Positions 1 to 12,044 of a stretch of 64,000 nucleotides of DNA are shown here, piece after piece (the stretch's first letter is position 1; each line of letters starts with the position of its first letter). The notes beneath the pieces were generated by a model, which worked only from the letters and a program-made list of their open reading frames with translations, ran no database searches and was not told the DNA's origin. The DNA is from Larimichthys crocea (taxonomy: Eukaryota; Chordata; Actinopteri; Sciaenidae). Made by a program: the position numbers and the translations under genes. The stretch covers positions 10,196,908-10,260,907 of the forward strand of contig NC_040021.1 of NCBI RefSeq assembly GCF_000972845.2, read 5' to 3'.

Positions 1-1057
1 GACAAGTCGTTTCTTCAGTCTACTTTTCTGACGCATCGTCTTGGAGAAGGAGCATGTGTGTTTTTCTCCTGCATCGTCTTTTAAGCTAAGTAACTTTCAC
101 GGTTTACATTTTAAACAAGAAGTTGAGGTTGCAACTGCAAAATGATGTCTTTAAACTTTGCCTCACTCACTCCACATGTGCAAAAATGTACTGTATTCAC
201 ATCTTTCTTTACAGGACAGGTGCTTTCATGGAGGTAAAAGCTTTGCAGTCATTGCTCTGTGTTTTCTCGGCTCTTTCAAAGAACAGTGAGAAGGAAAGAT
301 TATTTCATGTTAACTTGCTGAATATGACTGAAGCTTAGCACTTATTCTACTGTATTGTGTGTATTGTGTATTGTGTATCATGTTGGAGGAGGAGTACAAT
401 GCTCTCTCTAAATAACTTTAGCAGGTTACATTTCCAAAAGGCAGGAGGTAGATCATTTGAGTTCCAACTGTGCTCACACAATGATACCCAAACCAAGGAT
501 TGACACACCTGCACGGTGCACAACCCAGGTAATGAGGAGGAAGAAAAGGACCTGGAAGAGACAATGAAGATGGTCGTGTCCATTGTCCAGAACTACAAAG
601 AGAAGGCAGAGTGGGCAGGATGAAGGAAGAACAGCAAAGAATAGGAAGAAGAGAACATGATGTGAAGATGAAGAATTACCGGTCCTGTTGTACAGGAGAA
701 CCAGCAAAAGATAGCAATTCTTCTTGCTACTATCTGCGGTCCACCCTGTACGATAGACTGGTAAGGGAAGGTGTGATCAGAGGAGAAAAACTTAAACCAG
801 CTACAGGGCAGTCCTTCCTCTTTAAAAGTCATCTGGGAATGAGTGCTGATCTCTCTTTCTCTCTCTTATATGCAAATATCTTCAGAACACAGAACCATTT
901 TCATTCTAAAGAGAACTGGAATTGAAACTCTCATTTGCATACATTAATATTCAGCAAATGAAATGTAAATCACACCTGCTGAACAGATCTAATCTTTATA
1001 AATCCCCATCACTTTAAGAGTTACATACGTTGTTTTTGGTGCCTGTTTGTTTCCCAG
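1..1057. other. 5' flank of smc6, no recognised gene
   Basis: No gene could be supported here. An octamer-like ATTTGCAT lies near 923-930 in an AT-rich stretch. A short Glu/Lys-rich plus-strand open frame lies at 504-620 but has no confirmed splice partners; it is described under findings. Confidence 0.5.
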
Positions 1058-1150
1058 ATATATTAGTGTGTGTGTGAATGGGTGTATAAGAGACATTAAC
1101 TTAAAGAACTTTGTAGAAAGGCGCTTTATGAAGTTCAGTCCATTTCCTTG
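1058..1150 (+). repeat. Dispersed repeat tail next to the smc6 promoter
   Basis: The stretch has a GTGTGTGAATGGGTG-like start, then an AAGGCGCTTTATGAAG-like core, and ends in CAGTCCATTTCC. This matches the 3' tail of a dispersed teleost element as I remember it (usually GTGAATGGGTGAATG, then AAAGCGCTATATAA, then GTCCATTTACC). It is degraded and about 90 bp long, and ends roughly 30 bp before the promoter motifs of smc6. Family name not certain. Confidence 0.5.
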
Positions 1151-1178
1151 TATTAGTTTACGGGCAGACCTGCCTTAT

Positions 1179-1365
1179 CCAATATGGCGGCGACGTCGAC
1201 GTACGATTCAGCGCTCAATGCGGCGTCTATGTATATATGTCTATGGTGAGGAGGACCTCCTGTATTCTCGCGAGATTTCCCGGGCAGCAGTGGCGGGCGC
1301 GAATTCGATAAGTGGTCCTCCCCGCTGCTGCCGACCAGCTGCTGTGTGCAGCTACCGTGAAGCAG
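1179..1365 (+). promoter_or_regulatory. smc6: smc6 core promoter and non-coding exon 1
   Basis: A CCAAT box (1179-1183) runs directly into a YY1-type site, AATATGGCGGC (1181-1191). A perfect TCTCGCGAGA palindrome follows at 1266-1275; this motif is known from TATA-less CpG promoters and is bound by BANP. The stretch is GC- and CpG-rich compared with its flanks and has no TATA box. A strong donor (AG|GTAAG) ends a non-coding first exon at 1365; the exon carrying the start codon begins at 1745. The exact transcription start cannot be read from sequence. A housekeeping-type promoter fits a chromosome-maintenance gene. Confidence 0.7.
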
Positions 1366-1756
1366 GTAAGCAGCCGCTTCCGATCCAAACACAACAACCC
1401 GTGGGATTTGTTAATAACAAAACACACCGCCGCACACGTGGTCCAGCTGAATCCTTGTTAACGCTTAAAGCGTTCAGCGTATAAAACTAGCGTAGCCCCA
1501 GCTGAGCTAGTTGTGTAGCGTGGCTAACTGGCTGCTAACTGGTGTTACTCTTTTGTTCAGGTGTCGTCCAGAACTCTGACAGTTGGTTATTAACTGTACA
1601 CGATCTAACCAACACAGCATACCTGGCGATCGCTAATCCATTCAGCTGGAGAGCTGTTGTTTGTTAAAGTAAAGCTTGACACCGTGCTAGGAAATCTGTT
1701 GTGTGTGTGTGTTCACTTTCAGTTTCATTTTACTCTGAACGTAGGTTAAGCTGTCC

Positions 1757-4700
1757 ATGATGTCCAAGAGGAAGAGTACCACGGTCAGTGACAAGCCCCA
1801 CAAACGGGCCAAAGCTTTGGAGGAGGAAGAAGTGGACGATGCAAACGTGTATGACAGCGAGCAGGACGAGCAGGGCGATCAGCTGCTGGGTAAACAGGTG
1901 TGCACGGTCACTGCCTATAAGCAAGTTCATGTTCCTACAGAGAAGATCCATCTGAAACTTTTGAAATCATATATGTGGTCGTGCATTGGAGAGAAGAAGT
2001 GACATTAATAACTTTTTGTGTTTAGGCACAATCTGCTGGTGAGGTGGTGAGTGATGCTGGCATCGTGGAGAGCATCACGCTGAAGAACTTCATGTGTCAC
2101 TCTCTGCTGGGCCCCTTCACCTTTGGCTCCAATGTCAACTTTGTCGTCGGCAATAATGGAAGTGAGTGTAACCTCTTTAACCTGCAAGGTGTTTTTCAAG
2201 AGACTGGGGTTGTGGAAAGTATTGAGATATTACAAATCCTGTGGCTGTTACTATGGCAACCGATGCCCTAAACTTAACCCAAACCTGTTTAATGGGAGGT
2301 TAATGTTATAGCTGTCTCGCCACACGTTAAATAAAAAGTAAAAGATGTTGCTGACCTCAACCTCGACCATGCGCATTTGTTATGATGATGTAACTTTGCT
2401 AACACAAACAAGCATCTGACGTTTGCAATAACAAAAGTTAAACAATAGGGTGTTAAGCAGGAAGCTGGTATGTCACATACTATGTGGTTTGAAGAGATGA
2501 ACAGAAAATAGTTTTTCTTTTTTTTTTTTTTAGTTACCAGGAAGCAAATTCTCAAAAATGTGTTTTTAAAATAGTTTAATGTTGTTAAACTTTATATTTT
2601 AGTACTTTTTTTTTTATCCTGTTACCAGCGTTTCACGTTTACCTCAGACCTGTGTCAGGATTGTAAGACATCAGCACTGATACAATAAACTAATTAGTCA
2701 TTACCCACAGTGTGATCTTGGTTTCATCAACTCCACACTGATCCACGACAAACCATCTTGGTTTTGTTTGTGCCGCTGGATTTTTTTCTTTTTGTATATT
2801 TCGTCATACTATGTTTGTTTTTGTTTTTTTTGTTTTTTTGTTTTTTAATATGAGCTGCTATGTGGCCTTCTAACTTGGATCTGTTGAACACAAGTCAGGC
2901 TTTTTACTTTAGGTTAATCTTCTTTCTGGAATATGCTTCGCTCTTTTGTGTCTGTCTTATGTTCCTGTTTGTCCTGTGTGTGTCTAAATATTTCTTAATG
3001 TGTACACATTGTGCTTGTGTGACAGGTGGGAAGAGTGCTGTTCTGACAGCCCTCATAGTTGCCTTAGGGGGAAATGCACAGGCCACAAACAGAGGATCGT
3101 CCCTGAAAGGTTTTGTGAAAGAAGGGGAAAGGTAAACTTGCAACACGTCATGCACATTCTTTTTTTTGTCACGCACTTTCTGAGACGGGTCATAGTTGAA
3201 CTTAAGAGCCTGTCAATCTAGGCAGATTTTTTTACATCTTACATGGCTCCTCTCCTCTAACAGGCAACATCTATGAAAAGTTGCATCACTTGACTCACAA
3301 TAGATTAAATGTGCATTACTCTCTGTCCTCAGCTCAGCTGATGTATCGATCACCCTGCGTAACAAAGGAAGGGACGCTTACAAACCTGAGGTGTATGGTC
3401 CAGCCATCATTGTTGACCTCAGAATAACACGTGAAGGGTTGAGAACCTATAAACTGAGGAGCAAATCAGGTAAATATTGTGAAGTATTATTCTTACAGTA
3501 TGTTGGTAAGATACTACTGCTGCATTGCGATACTATATAATAATTAAATAGTAAAACATTTCTAAATTATGTTTAATTATGTCAAATGTTTCTAAAGAAT
3601 TTATGACCTTAAAGCTAAAGTACAGAGTGGTCACTGAAACAAACGCTGATTGGATCAGTCAGTTATCAGAAAATTAATTGGTATTTTGGTCATGGATTAA
3701 TTATTCAGGTTATTTTTTAGCCATTTAAATGTGAGAACTTAAAACATTATAGTAAAACATTATAGTGAGACATTATAATAAAAAAAAAAGTGTGTAATAT
3801 CTTTGGGTTATGAACTGTTGGTCAAACTAAAGAGCAATTCGTCACATTAAGCTTTAGGAAATTATCACCAAAATTCTGTTTATATTTAATCTCTTACAGG
3901 TCAAATTGTCTCAACGAAAAAGGAGGAGCTGCTATCCATCTTGGACAATTTCAATATACAAGTATGTACAAAGTTGTTTAAACACAATTTAAATCTTGTG
4001 AGATGAACCTGAAGTCATTATTAGTTTGTTTTCTTCCTAAGGTCAACAATCCTGTGTCAGTTCTCACTCAAGAGATGAGCAAATACTTCCTACACTCAAA
4101 AGGAGAGGGAGATAAATACAAGGTAATTATATATTAATATATGATATATGATTTTTTTTTTTTAAATGTTTTTCTGTTCTGATTAATTTTTTGCGAACTT
4201 GTGAGACAGATTCTTATGTTGTTGTTGTTTCTTTTTCATTTCTCGTGCAGTTTTTTATGAAAGCTACCCAGCTAGACCAGATGAGGGAGGACTTCGTCTA
4301 CATCAAAACCACCAAACATGTCACCGAGGATAAAGTTGAACAACATAGTGAGGTAAGAATTCATCCTCCTGACATGTTCATATTTGAAGTGGTTACAACA
4401 ATAATAATAACAATAGCAATCGGTGTAATGACAATCTGAAAAAATAATGAGACGGTGTAAAAAGGACTTACTCGTAATGATCAACCTATAGAGACGTCCA
4501 AATTTGCTGCTCTGTTTCACAACATTGCTTAGCTGTCCGGTCCATAAATGTACTGTTTTAAGTCAGTCTCACTGCATTCGTTGTATGTTACCTTCCCAGC
4601 ACCAAACATCAGACAGACATGGTAGAGACTAGCTAGTGGACATTGTCGAGCATTTGGCAGCAGATACATTGAGACCACAATAAAAGCTAAAAAAGTAACC

Positions 4701-7700
4701 TTTAGCCATGTTTTATATGACTTTATGTGATTATTGTCACTGTTACAGTGTTTAAAAGACTTAAAGCGGAAGTACCTGGAGAAAGAGGACCGTTACAAGA
4801 GTCTGGAATCACTTGATGAAATGCACACTAAACTGGAGGAGCTGCAGAAGCAAATGGCTTGGGTTTTGGTGAGATCTTTTTAAAAGATTTTATTTACTTT
4901 TTTTTTTTTTTTTACTTTTTCTCCCAATTTGAAATCAACCATGTTCACCCACTATCAATAATATAAATAATATTGACGTAAATGTTGCAGGTGGCTGAGG
5001 TGGAGAAGGAGTCGGACCCAATTAAAGAGAAACTGCAGTCTGACAGACGTGCTACAGAGAAATATAATGAGAAGGTGGATGAGTGGAAGGTGAGTTTGTA
5101 TTCATCATAAAATCTTTTAGATTTGGTCCTCATCATCATAAGTGATAACCCCTGAACTCTTTTTTTTCTCTCTCTCTCTCTCTTATGTTTTTAAGGATAA
5201 CAAAACTAATTCTTGGTGACAGCTCACACCATAACTGTGCAGTCAATGCGTAACTCTCCTCTGCCTTTTTAACATTTAACCCTCTACTCCTCTGATCCGC
5301 TTTATTGTATTAATTCAGAATAAGGTGGAGGAGGCTGAGAAGAAGCAAAGGCAGACCCAGGAACAGCTGGATGGCATCACGCAGCAACTCTCTGAGCTCC
5401 AGTCCAAATGTGCTGAGCTCAAGGCTGAGGTCCAGAGACAAAATAACACTCTCAAACAGAGTGAGGTCAGTGTTTAGACAATGCGTTAGTGAGAATGCAA
5501 GGCAGACAGTGCTGGCGCTTTAATGTCATGGAAGTGATCTTTAGATTGTCAGCTACGGGAATGAGATGGAGTGATGTGACCGTAGTTACTTCCATTATGA
5601 TGTTCATTGGCATATGAGTTTTTTGTTTGTATCCAGATATTTAGGTCTCCCAGCTAATTTAATAGTTATGAACATGTTAATAGGGTAACAATTTATCTAT
5701 AATGTATTATATCTACAGTACAGCCAGACTCAAAATTGATTTTCCAGTTGCTAACATGTTTGATTTTTGTGTAAATGTAGTCCAGATAAACTTGGCTCAG
5801 GAAATGTTTAATTTGTCCACCGGAGTAAAATACAGTGCATCATAACTTCCTGCCTTGTCATCTTGTCAGATATGATCAGAGCCGAGCTGTTGAGATCATG
5901 CCGTCATGTTGTGTAACTGGTTTTGTTTCTGTTCTTCAAATATGTGTGCAAACTAGGTCACTGTCCACAGATGCAAGGCCAACCTTAGGGATCTGGAAAA
6001 GGACAAAGTCCAGCTATCCTCAAGGATAAATGATCTGAAGTTGAGGTATGACCTTGTTTTGTTTTTATATCTCCTGTATTGCATTAGAGTTGAAACACAT
6101 GTTTTTATTATGTGTTGACCTCCCCCCTCCCTGCTCTGTACTTTCTGTTCTTCGCTTATCCCTCTAGCATCAGTCAGACAACAGGAGTGGAGAGCCAGGC
6201 CAGGACAGAGCGTATGGGGCAAATACAGACTGAGCTGGAAAATCTGACACACCAGATCTCCACTCTGGGCCAGCAGATTGACCAGTATCAACACGCCTGC
6301 AGCCGTGCCAAGGAGGAACAAGGAAAGATGAGGTAGTGAAACAGAAACTGGGCACTGAAGTTAAATTAAATTAATCATGTAACTCAATTAGAGCTGGAAT
6401 AACATAATATTCAGTAACAGTCTCTAACATATACACCGGCCTCCTTCTGTCTTCAGGAGAGAGCAGGAGATGTTCCAGAGGTCCACTGAAGCCAACAGAA
6501 GGAACCTGCAGACTATGGAGAGCAGTCGTTCCAATCGCCTACGCCGTTTTGGAGAGCACATGCCCACACTCCTCAACGCCATCCAGGAAGCTCACAAAAG
6601 GGGCCAATTCAAGCACAGACCTCGAGGACCTCTGGGTAAGATCTGGAGCGCAGTTGGTGGCGAAATTGTTTACAGCACCCACTTCCTTTTTAAATCACAA
6701 AGTGCACTATAAGATAAATATGTGTCTTTTCATTTAAAGCTGACCAATGTATTTTCAGGTTTACTCTTGTTTTTGTCCAGCTGTTCCAAAAGGTGACATC
6801 TGTGCCAAAAATGCATCTCAAACTTGCCTTTTTCTGTTTTTCATATTTTCTTCTTACAGGTTATCTCATTAGCCTGAAGGACCCAGAACTGGCCCTGGCT
6901 GTAGAAGTGTGCCTTAAAGGCCAGCTGCAGGCCTTCACCTGTGATAACCACGAGGACGAACGGGTGCTACAGGGCCTCATGTCCAGAGTGTTCCCACCTG
7001 GTCGTAGACCTGCCATCATCACCAGCCATTTTCTCTCACACGTCCATGACACAAGAAAGAGGTGAGGACGACAAAAAAAACCCCAAAAAACAAAGTTTGG
7101 CAACGTACTTCAGTAAAATCTTTTCACACAGCTTCTTCAGAAGCCAAACAAACTGTATTTAGCCATATTTGAAGCAATACAATAATTAATTGACATTGAT
7201 TCATGTCAACCAAAGGTGTGGTTTAGTTTGTGTCACTGCATACCTGAAAACTTTTGCTCTCTCGCTTTGTTTTGTGTGTGACAGGGCCGTAAATCATCCT
7301 GAATACCCGTCCGTTCTTCAAGCTCTAGAAATCGAGGACCCTGTTGTCGCTAACTGCCTGATTGATCAAAGGGGTATAGAGAGCATCCTGCTTATAAAGG
7401 TGGTTTGATATGTAACCATGTATTTGAAAGTTAGGTGTACCTTCTTGTGTATGTTTTAACACCTTGTCAAAATCACTTTAGCGTTCAGAGGATTTGTATT
7501 TACACGAGTTGTGTGTGTGTTTTTACAGAATCGTACAGAGGCTCGGAGAGTGATGCAGGGCAAAAACCCTCCTCAGAACTGTAGTCAGGCCTTCTCTAAG
7601 GAGGGAGATCAAATCTTCATTAACCGTAGTTACACTGCTGAGCAGACTAGAGCCAACTACCTCTCAGGGGATGTTGAGGAGGAGATTAGGTTTGTACGTG

Positions 7701-10700
7701 TGGGTGTGTGGGTGTGTGCAGTGAGACTAATTTTACCTGATGAACCAGTCGGAGTGAGAACCTCTCCTCCTTTTTTGGTGTCTCTTTCTGGTTGAATGTG
7801 ACTCGGTTCCTCTCTTTCCTCTCAGGCACCTACAGAGGGAGATGGAGAACCAGGAAGCTCAGGCGAATCGCTTCCAGCAACAGATGAGAAAGTTGAACGA
7901 GGACATCAAACAGAATGAAGGACTGCTGAGAAGAACCCACATAGAGCAGAAGACTACCAAAGTAATTCCAGTTACCTCTTTGAGTGTTTGTTTCGTTCTG
8001 ACCTCAGGATATAATGACAATGTCTTAAGAATAGTTCCTTGTCCTTTCTGAGTATCAAACAGGGGAACTAATAGCTCACATGTACTAAATGTAATAAAAT
8101 GTTCATAAACCCAAATCGCTTATTAGATTAAATGCACCAGATTTTGTCATTATTTCAAACAGATGCTTAAATGTCAAATAAACAGATGAGTTTTCAGTTG
8201 GAAAAAGAAGAAAATAAAACTTCTAAATCAGATCTACATCTTTCTAAAATCAAATTTTCTCATGAAGTTTGTATATTTGTTCTAGGACAAGGCCACGAAG
8301 CTACAGCTGGAGCTAACTGACCTAAAAAATGTGGAAGAGCCTCAGTCAGAGGACCTCAGGCCCCTGGTTTGTACAGAACACATCAATGCAGTGCAATAAT
8401 CAGGCATATCTCAGTAGAAAATATTAGATTTTGACAATAAATGCTACATGGGAATTCACATTCAAATCACGCAATCAATAAGCTGCCCGTAACATGCTGC
8501 TGTCACCGCTCTACCACAGGAGGAAGATCTTCAGGAGATTGTTACTAAGATCTCGTCCAAGCGTGCAGAGTTCGATGAGGCACGAGCTCAGATGGCTGTG
8601 CACAAGGCCTCCTATGAGAAGGCAGAGCAAGAGTACAAGCAGCACAAAGAGCAGATCAACACGATCGCCGAGGAGGCAGACTCAAAAAAGGTAAAAACTG
8701 TAGACTAACCACAGATGAAGAAAGATTTACAGGAGCGAACAAACCTCACTATTGTAAAATTCCCAACCAACTTTTCTGCCTCCCAGAAATAAACCTTCAT
8801 GGTGAGTCTACTGTATATTAACATTTAATCGTGTGTGTGTGTGTGTGTATATATATCTCATGCTGCTGCTCCTGTAAAAGTTTTTAATTATCACCTCAGT
8901 ACTATTCCCATAAATCAGGTTTAATTACTTTCCCAGTGGTGTCACAGGTAACTTAAAATTAACTACACTATATTCACTGTGAGGCTCCTCCTGCCGACAA
9001 GCTGCAAGAAACTTGATTTGACATAAGAACGATCTTGTAGGGGCGGTCGGTAGCGTAGTGGTTAAGCGGCCGCCCCATGTGTAGAGGCTATAGTCCTCGC
9101 TGCAGCTGGCCCTGGTTTAAATCCCGCATCGGACGGCTAATTTACTGCGTGTCACTCCCCCTCTCTCTGCACCCTACTTCCTGTCTATCTTCAGCTGTAC
9201 TATCAATAAAGGCATAAAAGGCCAAAAAAAAAGAATGATCTTGTATCTTAGTACATAATTATGTAAAGGTCTTAATCTAGAATATAAGTTGTTTCGGAGG
9301 CTGTCAGCAGAAGCCACTATCCCCTGACTACTGACTGACGTTCATGTGGTTACTGTTGTCCTCCTTCAGGAGGAGCTGAGTAAAACCGATCAGGAGGTGA
9401 TGAAGTGTAAGCATCACAAGAAACACTATGACGACAAACGCAGTGCACATCTCGACAACATACAGACCCTCGAGGCCAACCTGGAAAGCAAGGAGCAGGA
9501 ACTTGAGGTATCAATTTAAGTGATTTAACAGTATAGTCTATTGTACTTTTTACCTGCATTGAGTCTCAGCAATTGATGATTTGTTTCACCCTGCGGTTCA
9601 GGCATCTATAGCCAAGGCCACCAAAATCTGCCCAGAGCGACTTGAGGTCCGGCGGACAGCCAGGAGTCTGGACAGTGAGATCAACCGTCTCAAGGTCAAG
9701 ATCACGACTCAGCAGGAACAACAGGGGGACCGTGAGGAGGTTGTAAGGTGAGTTACTCAGACCCTTGTAGCAGATGATAATCTAATAACTGCCATGTAAT
9801 GTTGAAATGTTGCTACAAGGTTCATTCTTTCCCACATCCAGGCAGTATCAAGAGGCTCTGGAGAACTACAAGAACATGGCACAGCAAATGAAGAACCTCA
9901 ACAGCTTCATCAAAAGTCTGGATAGTGTTATGAACCAGAGACTCCAGGTTTACGCTGAGCTCAGGAGGTAAAATGTCAAATGACCCTTTCACTGACATTT
10001 CTAAACAAAACATGAAATTAAAAATGGATCGCTCTTCAAGCTAATGGATTATCAGAATAAAAGAAAAAATGTTGTTTTAATTCTTCCCTGCCATGTCCAC
10101 CAGGTTCCTCTCAGCGCGCTGTAAATACTACTTCGATAGCATGCTGGCCCAGAGAGGTTACACTGGAAGCATGACGTTTAACCACAAGAGCGAAACCCTC
10201 TCCATCTCAGTAAGAAGAAAGTTTGATTCATCAGTCAGACAAACATTTCAACAGCCTCATTTCTCTCTCTCTCAAAAAAAAAATATGATTTTTGTTTTCA
10301 TACCACAAATCATAATCGACTCCAGTATTCTCCAAAACAAGAGCTTGGACGTGAGAGGCAACAGTTGTCTTTGCAACATCTGTTACACATTGCAATTTTA
10401 ATTTCCTCACAGCAAAGATTTCTCGTACAAATGATTTCCACCTCTCCTCCTCCTGTAGGTGCAGCCGGGCCAGGGAAACAAGGCTGACTTGAGTGACATG
10501 CGCTCGCTGTCTGGAGGCGAGCGCTCCTTCTCCACTGTTTGCTTTGTTCTCTCTCTTTGGGCCATCACTGAGGCGCCTTTCCGCTGTCTTGACGAGTTTG
10601 ATGTTTACATGGTAATAAGAGCCAGTTGTTTTTTTGTCTTTTTTTCTTTTTGATATTGCAAGTTTGTCCTGACATGAGTGCACACTGCCTTAATTGCAAA

Positions 10701-11256
10701 CAGAGATGATCTGTACTTTGAGAGCATTAAATAAGCATTAGAAGAGGAAGTTGGGAGTTTCTACTCTCATCTTATTGTTTAAAAGATAACACAAATGTTG
10801 GGTTGTTGTTTGTTTTACCAGGACATGGTGAACAGGAGGATATCGATGGACATGATGCTGAAGGTGGCTGCTGGTCAGAGATACAGGCAGTTCATCTTTC
10901 TCACACCACAGAGCATGAGGTATTTATTCATACATCTATTTGTTTATATACAAGTCTATGAAAGCAGCTAGACCACCCAGATGTGATTTATTGACTTACT
11001 TACTGTATATCCGTTGTAAATGGGCTATGACCGAGTAATTTTTTTTTTCTGAGAGAAGGCCGTGTGATCTTTAGTATGTCTTCCCTGGGAAAGACCTCAA
11101 GCAACTTCACTTCAAAGATCACGCTGTCATCATGAATGCTTTTTTTTTTCTTCTTCCAGTTCTCTCCCAGTGAGCAAAATCATCCGCATCCTCCGTCTCA
11201 AAGATCCAGACCGTGGCCAAAATAACTCACAGAGGAGTCAAAACGAGGGCCAGTAG
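1757..11256 (+). CDS. smc6: Structural maintenance of chromosomes protein 6 (26 coding exons, 1097 aa)
   Basis: SMC6 is the partner of SMC5 in the nuclear SMC5/6 complex (homologous recombination repair, replication-fork stability, ring-shaped DNA-loading ATPase). Coding exons: 1757-1897, 2026-2161, 3026-3131, 3333-3469, 3900-3961, 4042-4122, 4251-4352, 4749-4868, 4991-5089, 5319-5465, 5957-6045, 6168-6332, 6457-6635, 6860-7061, 7285-7399, 7529-7689, 7826-7961, 8286-8366, 8520-8690, 9370-9507, 9602-9747, 9842-9967, 10104-10209, 10459-10611, 10822-10919, 11160-11256. All phases join without a frameshift. Walker A GNNGSGKS is at residues 89-96, coiled coil about 220-480, hinge about 490-680, second coiled coil to about 960, signature LSGGERS at 999-1005, Walker B LDE at 1026-1028. 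Human SMC6 is 1091 residues, so length fits. Met1 and Met2 are adjacent; either could start. The last residues after DRGQ differ from the mammalian tail as I remember it. Confidence 0.96.
8826..8856. repeat. (GT)n/(AT)n microsatellite in smc6 intron
   Basis: A run of about nine GT units passes into a short TATATATA tract. It lies in the intron between coding exons 8520-8690 and 9370-9507. Confidence 0.85.
9040..9230 (+). mobile_element. tRNA-derived SINE inside an smc6 intron
   Basis: About 190 bp starting GGGGCGGTCGG. It has a pol III A-box-like TAGCGTAGTGG (about 9051-9061), a B-box-like GGTTTAAATCC (9114-9124), a non-tRNA body and an A-rich end (AATAAAGGCATAAAAGGCC then A9). The flanks form a 15-bp target-site duplication, AAGAAYGATCTTGTA (9025-9039 and 9231-9245), with one mismatch. 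That is direct evidence of retrotransposition by target-primed reverse transcription. Related, more degraded copies lie at 23853-24041 (minus) and 52595-52757 (plus). Confidence 0.88.
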
Positions 11257-11510
11257 TGTTGCCAGTGGTAATTTAACGACAAATGAGGTAACAGGACCAC
11301 TAGCAGCTGCTAAGAGCCTCCACCAGTCAGACACCAGTATGCCTGTTTCTGTCTTCTGGGGACAAGTGCAGTTCACGGATAGATTGCTTCTATCTGTTTG
11401 AAAGCAATAATAATTGTAATAATAATTAAAATATTTCTGTTAAGTAGAAAGTGTGTGTAAAATGTTTTGTCCTATAACACTGAACCAATAAAATGTTGTA
11501 AGCACTGTTA
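11257..11510 (+). other. smc6: smc6 3' UTR and polyadenylation signal
   Basis: The stop codon TAG at 11254-11256 is followed by about 250 bp of AT-rich 3' UTR. A canonical AATAAA is at 11487-11492, so cleavage is expected about 15-25 bases later. Confidence 0.7.
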
Positions 11511-12044
11511 CTGGGGAAGTATTTTTATAGCCATTGTTAAAATAACCGTTAAATATCTTAAAAGGAAGCACATTGAAGGAATTAATGATGTCATTGTAAG
11601 TCATATTTAATATTCATTAAACCAAAGACGTTCAGAGACAAAAGTCTTGGTGTTTTTTTTAAGTGTATCTCAGGAATGTGGTGAGTCTGTCTCTAACTAG
11701 AAGTCATAATTTAAGTTCTCTTTGTTTTTTTACCGCAGTGTGACAGGATGCAGTTAACACACAAGCTCTATGTGTGTTTTTCCTTAGCTGTGCTCATTAT
11801 TCACTGGATAAAAGTGATGCTGATTTGGATCTGCACTGAAACCCTGAGACTTAAGATCAGTCTTGTGAGGAGGGAGGATTTACACCTTTAAGGGCTCCGT
11901 GCCAAATCCTGCACACGAGGCGGTCCACTGGAATGCACTTCCACTCATGCACATAACGTCTGTTGACAACATACCTGACCTGAGGGAAAGTGGTACTTTT
12001 TTTTTTTTTAACTAGATCCCTGAGAGCTGCAACAAGCAGACAAT
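11511..12044. other. Intergenic gap between smc6 and the C1orf115-like gene
   Basis: Short spacer that must contain the 5' UTR and promoter of the next gene. I see no clear TATA box or CpG cluster. A T12-14 tract lies near 11998-12010. Confidence 0.5.

Noticed and set aside
611..925. 104-codon plus-strand frame upstream of smc6
   Set aside because: No family resemblance, no splice partner and ordinary AT-rich composition at its end.
9040..9124. Possible tRNA gene from A- and B-box-like sequences
   Set aside because: The A and B boxes belong to a SINE with an A-rich tail and target duplication; no cloverleaf with an acceptor stem can be formed.
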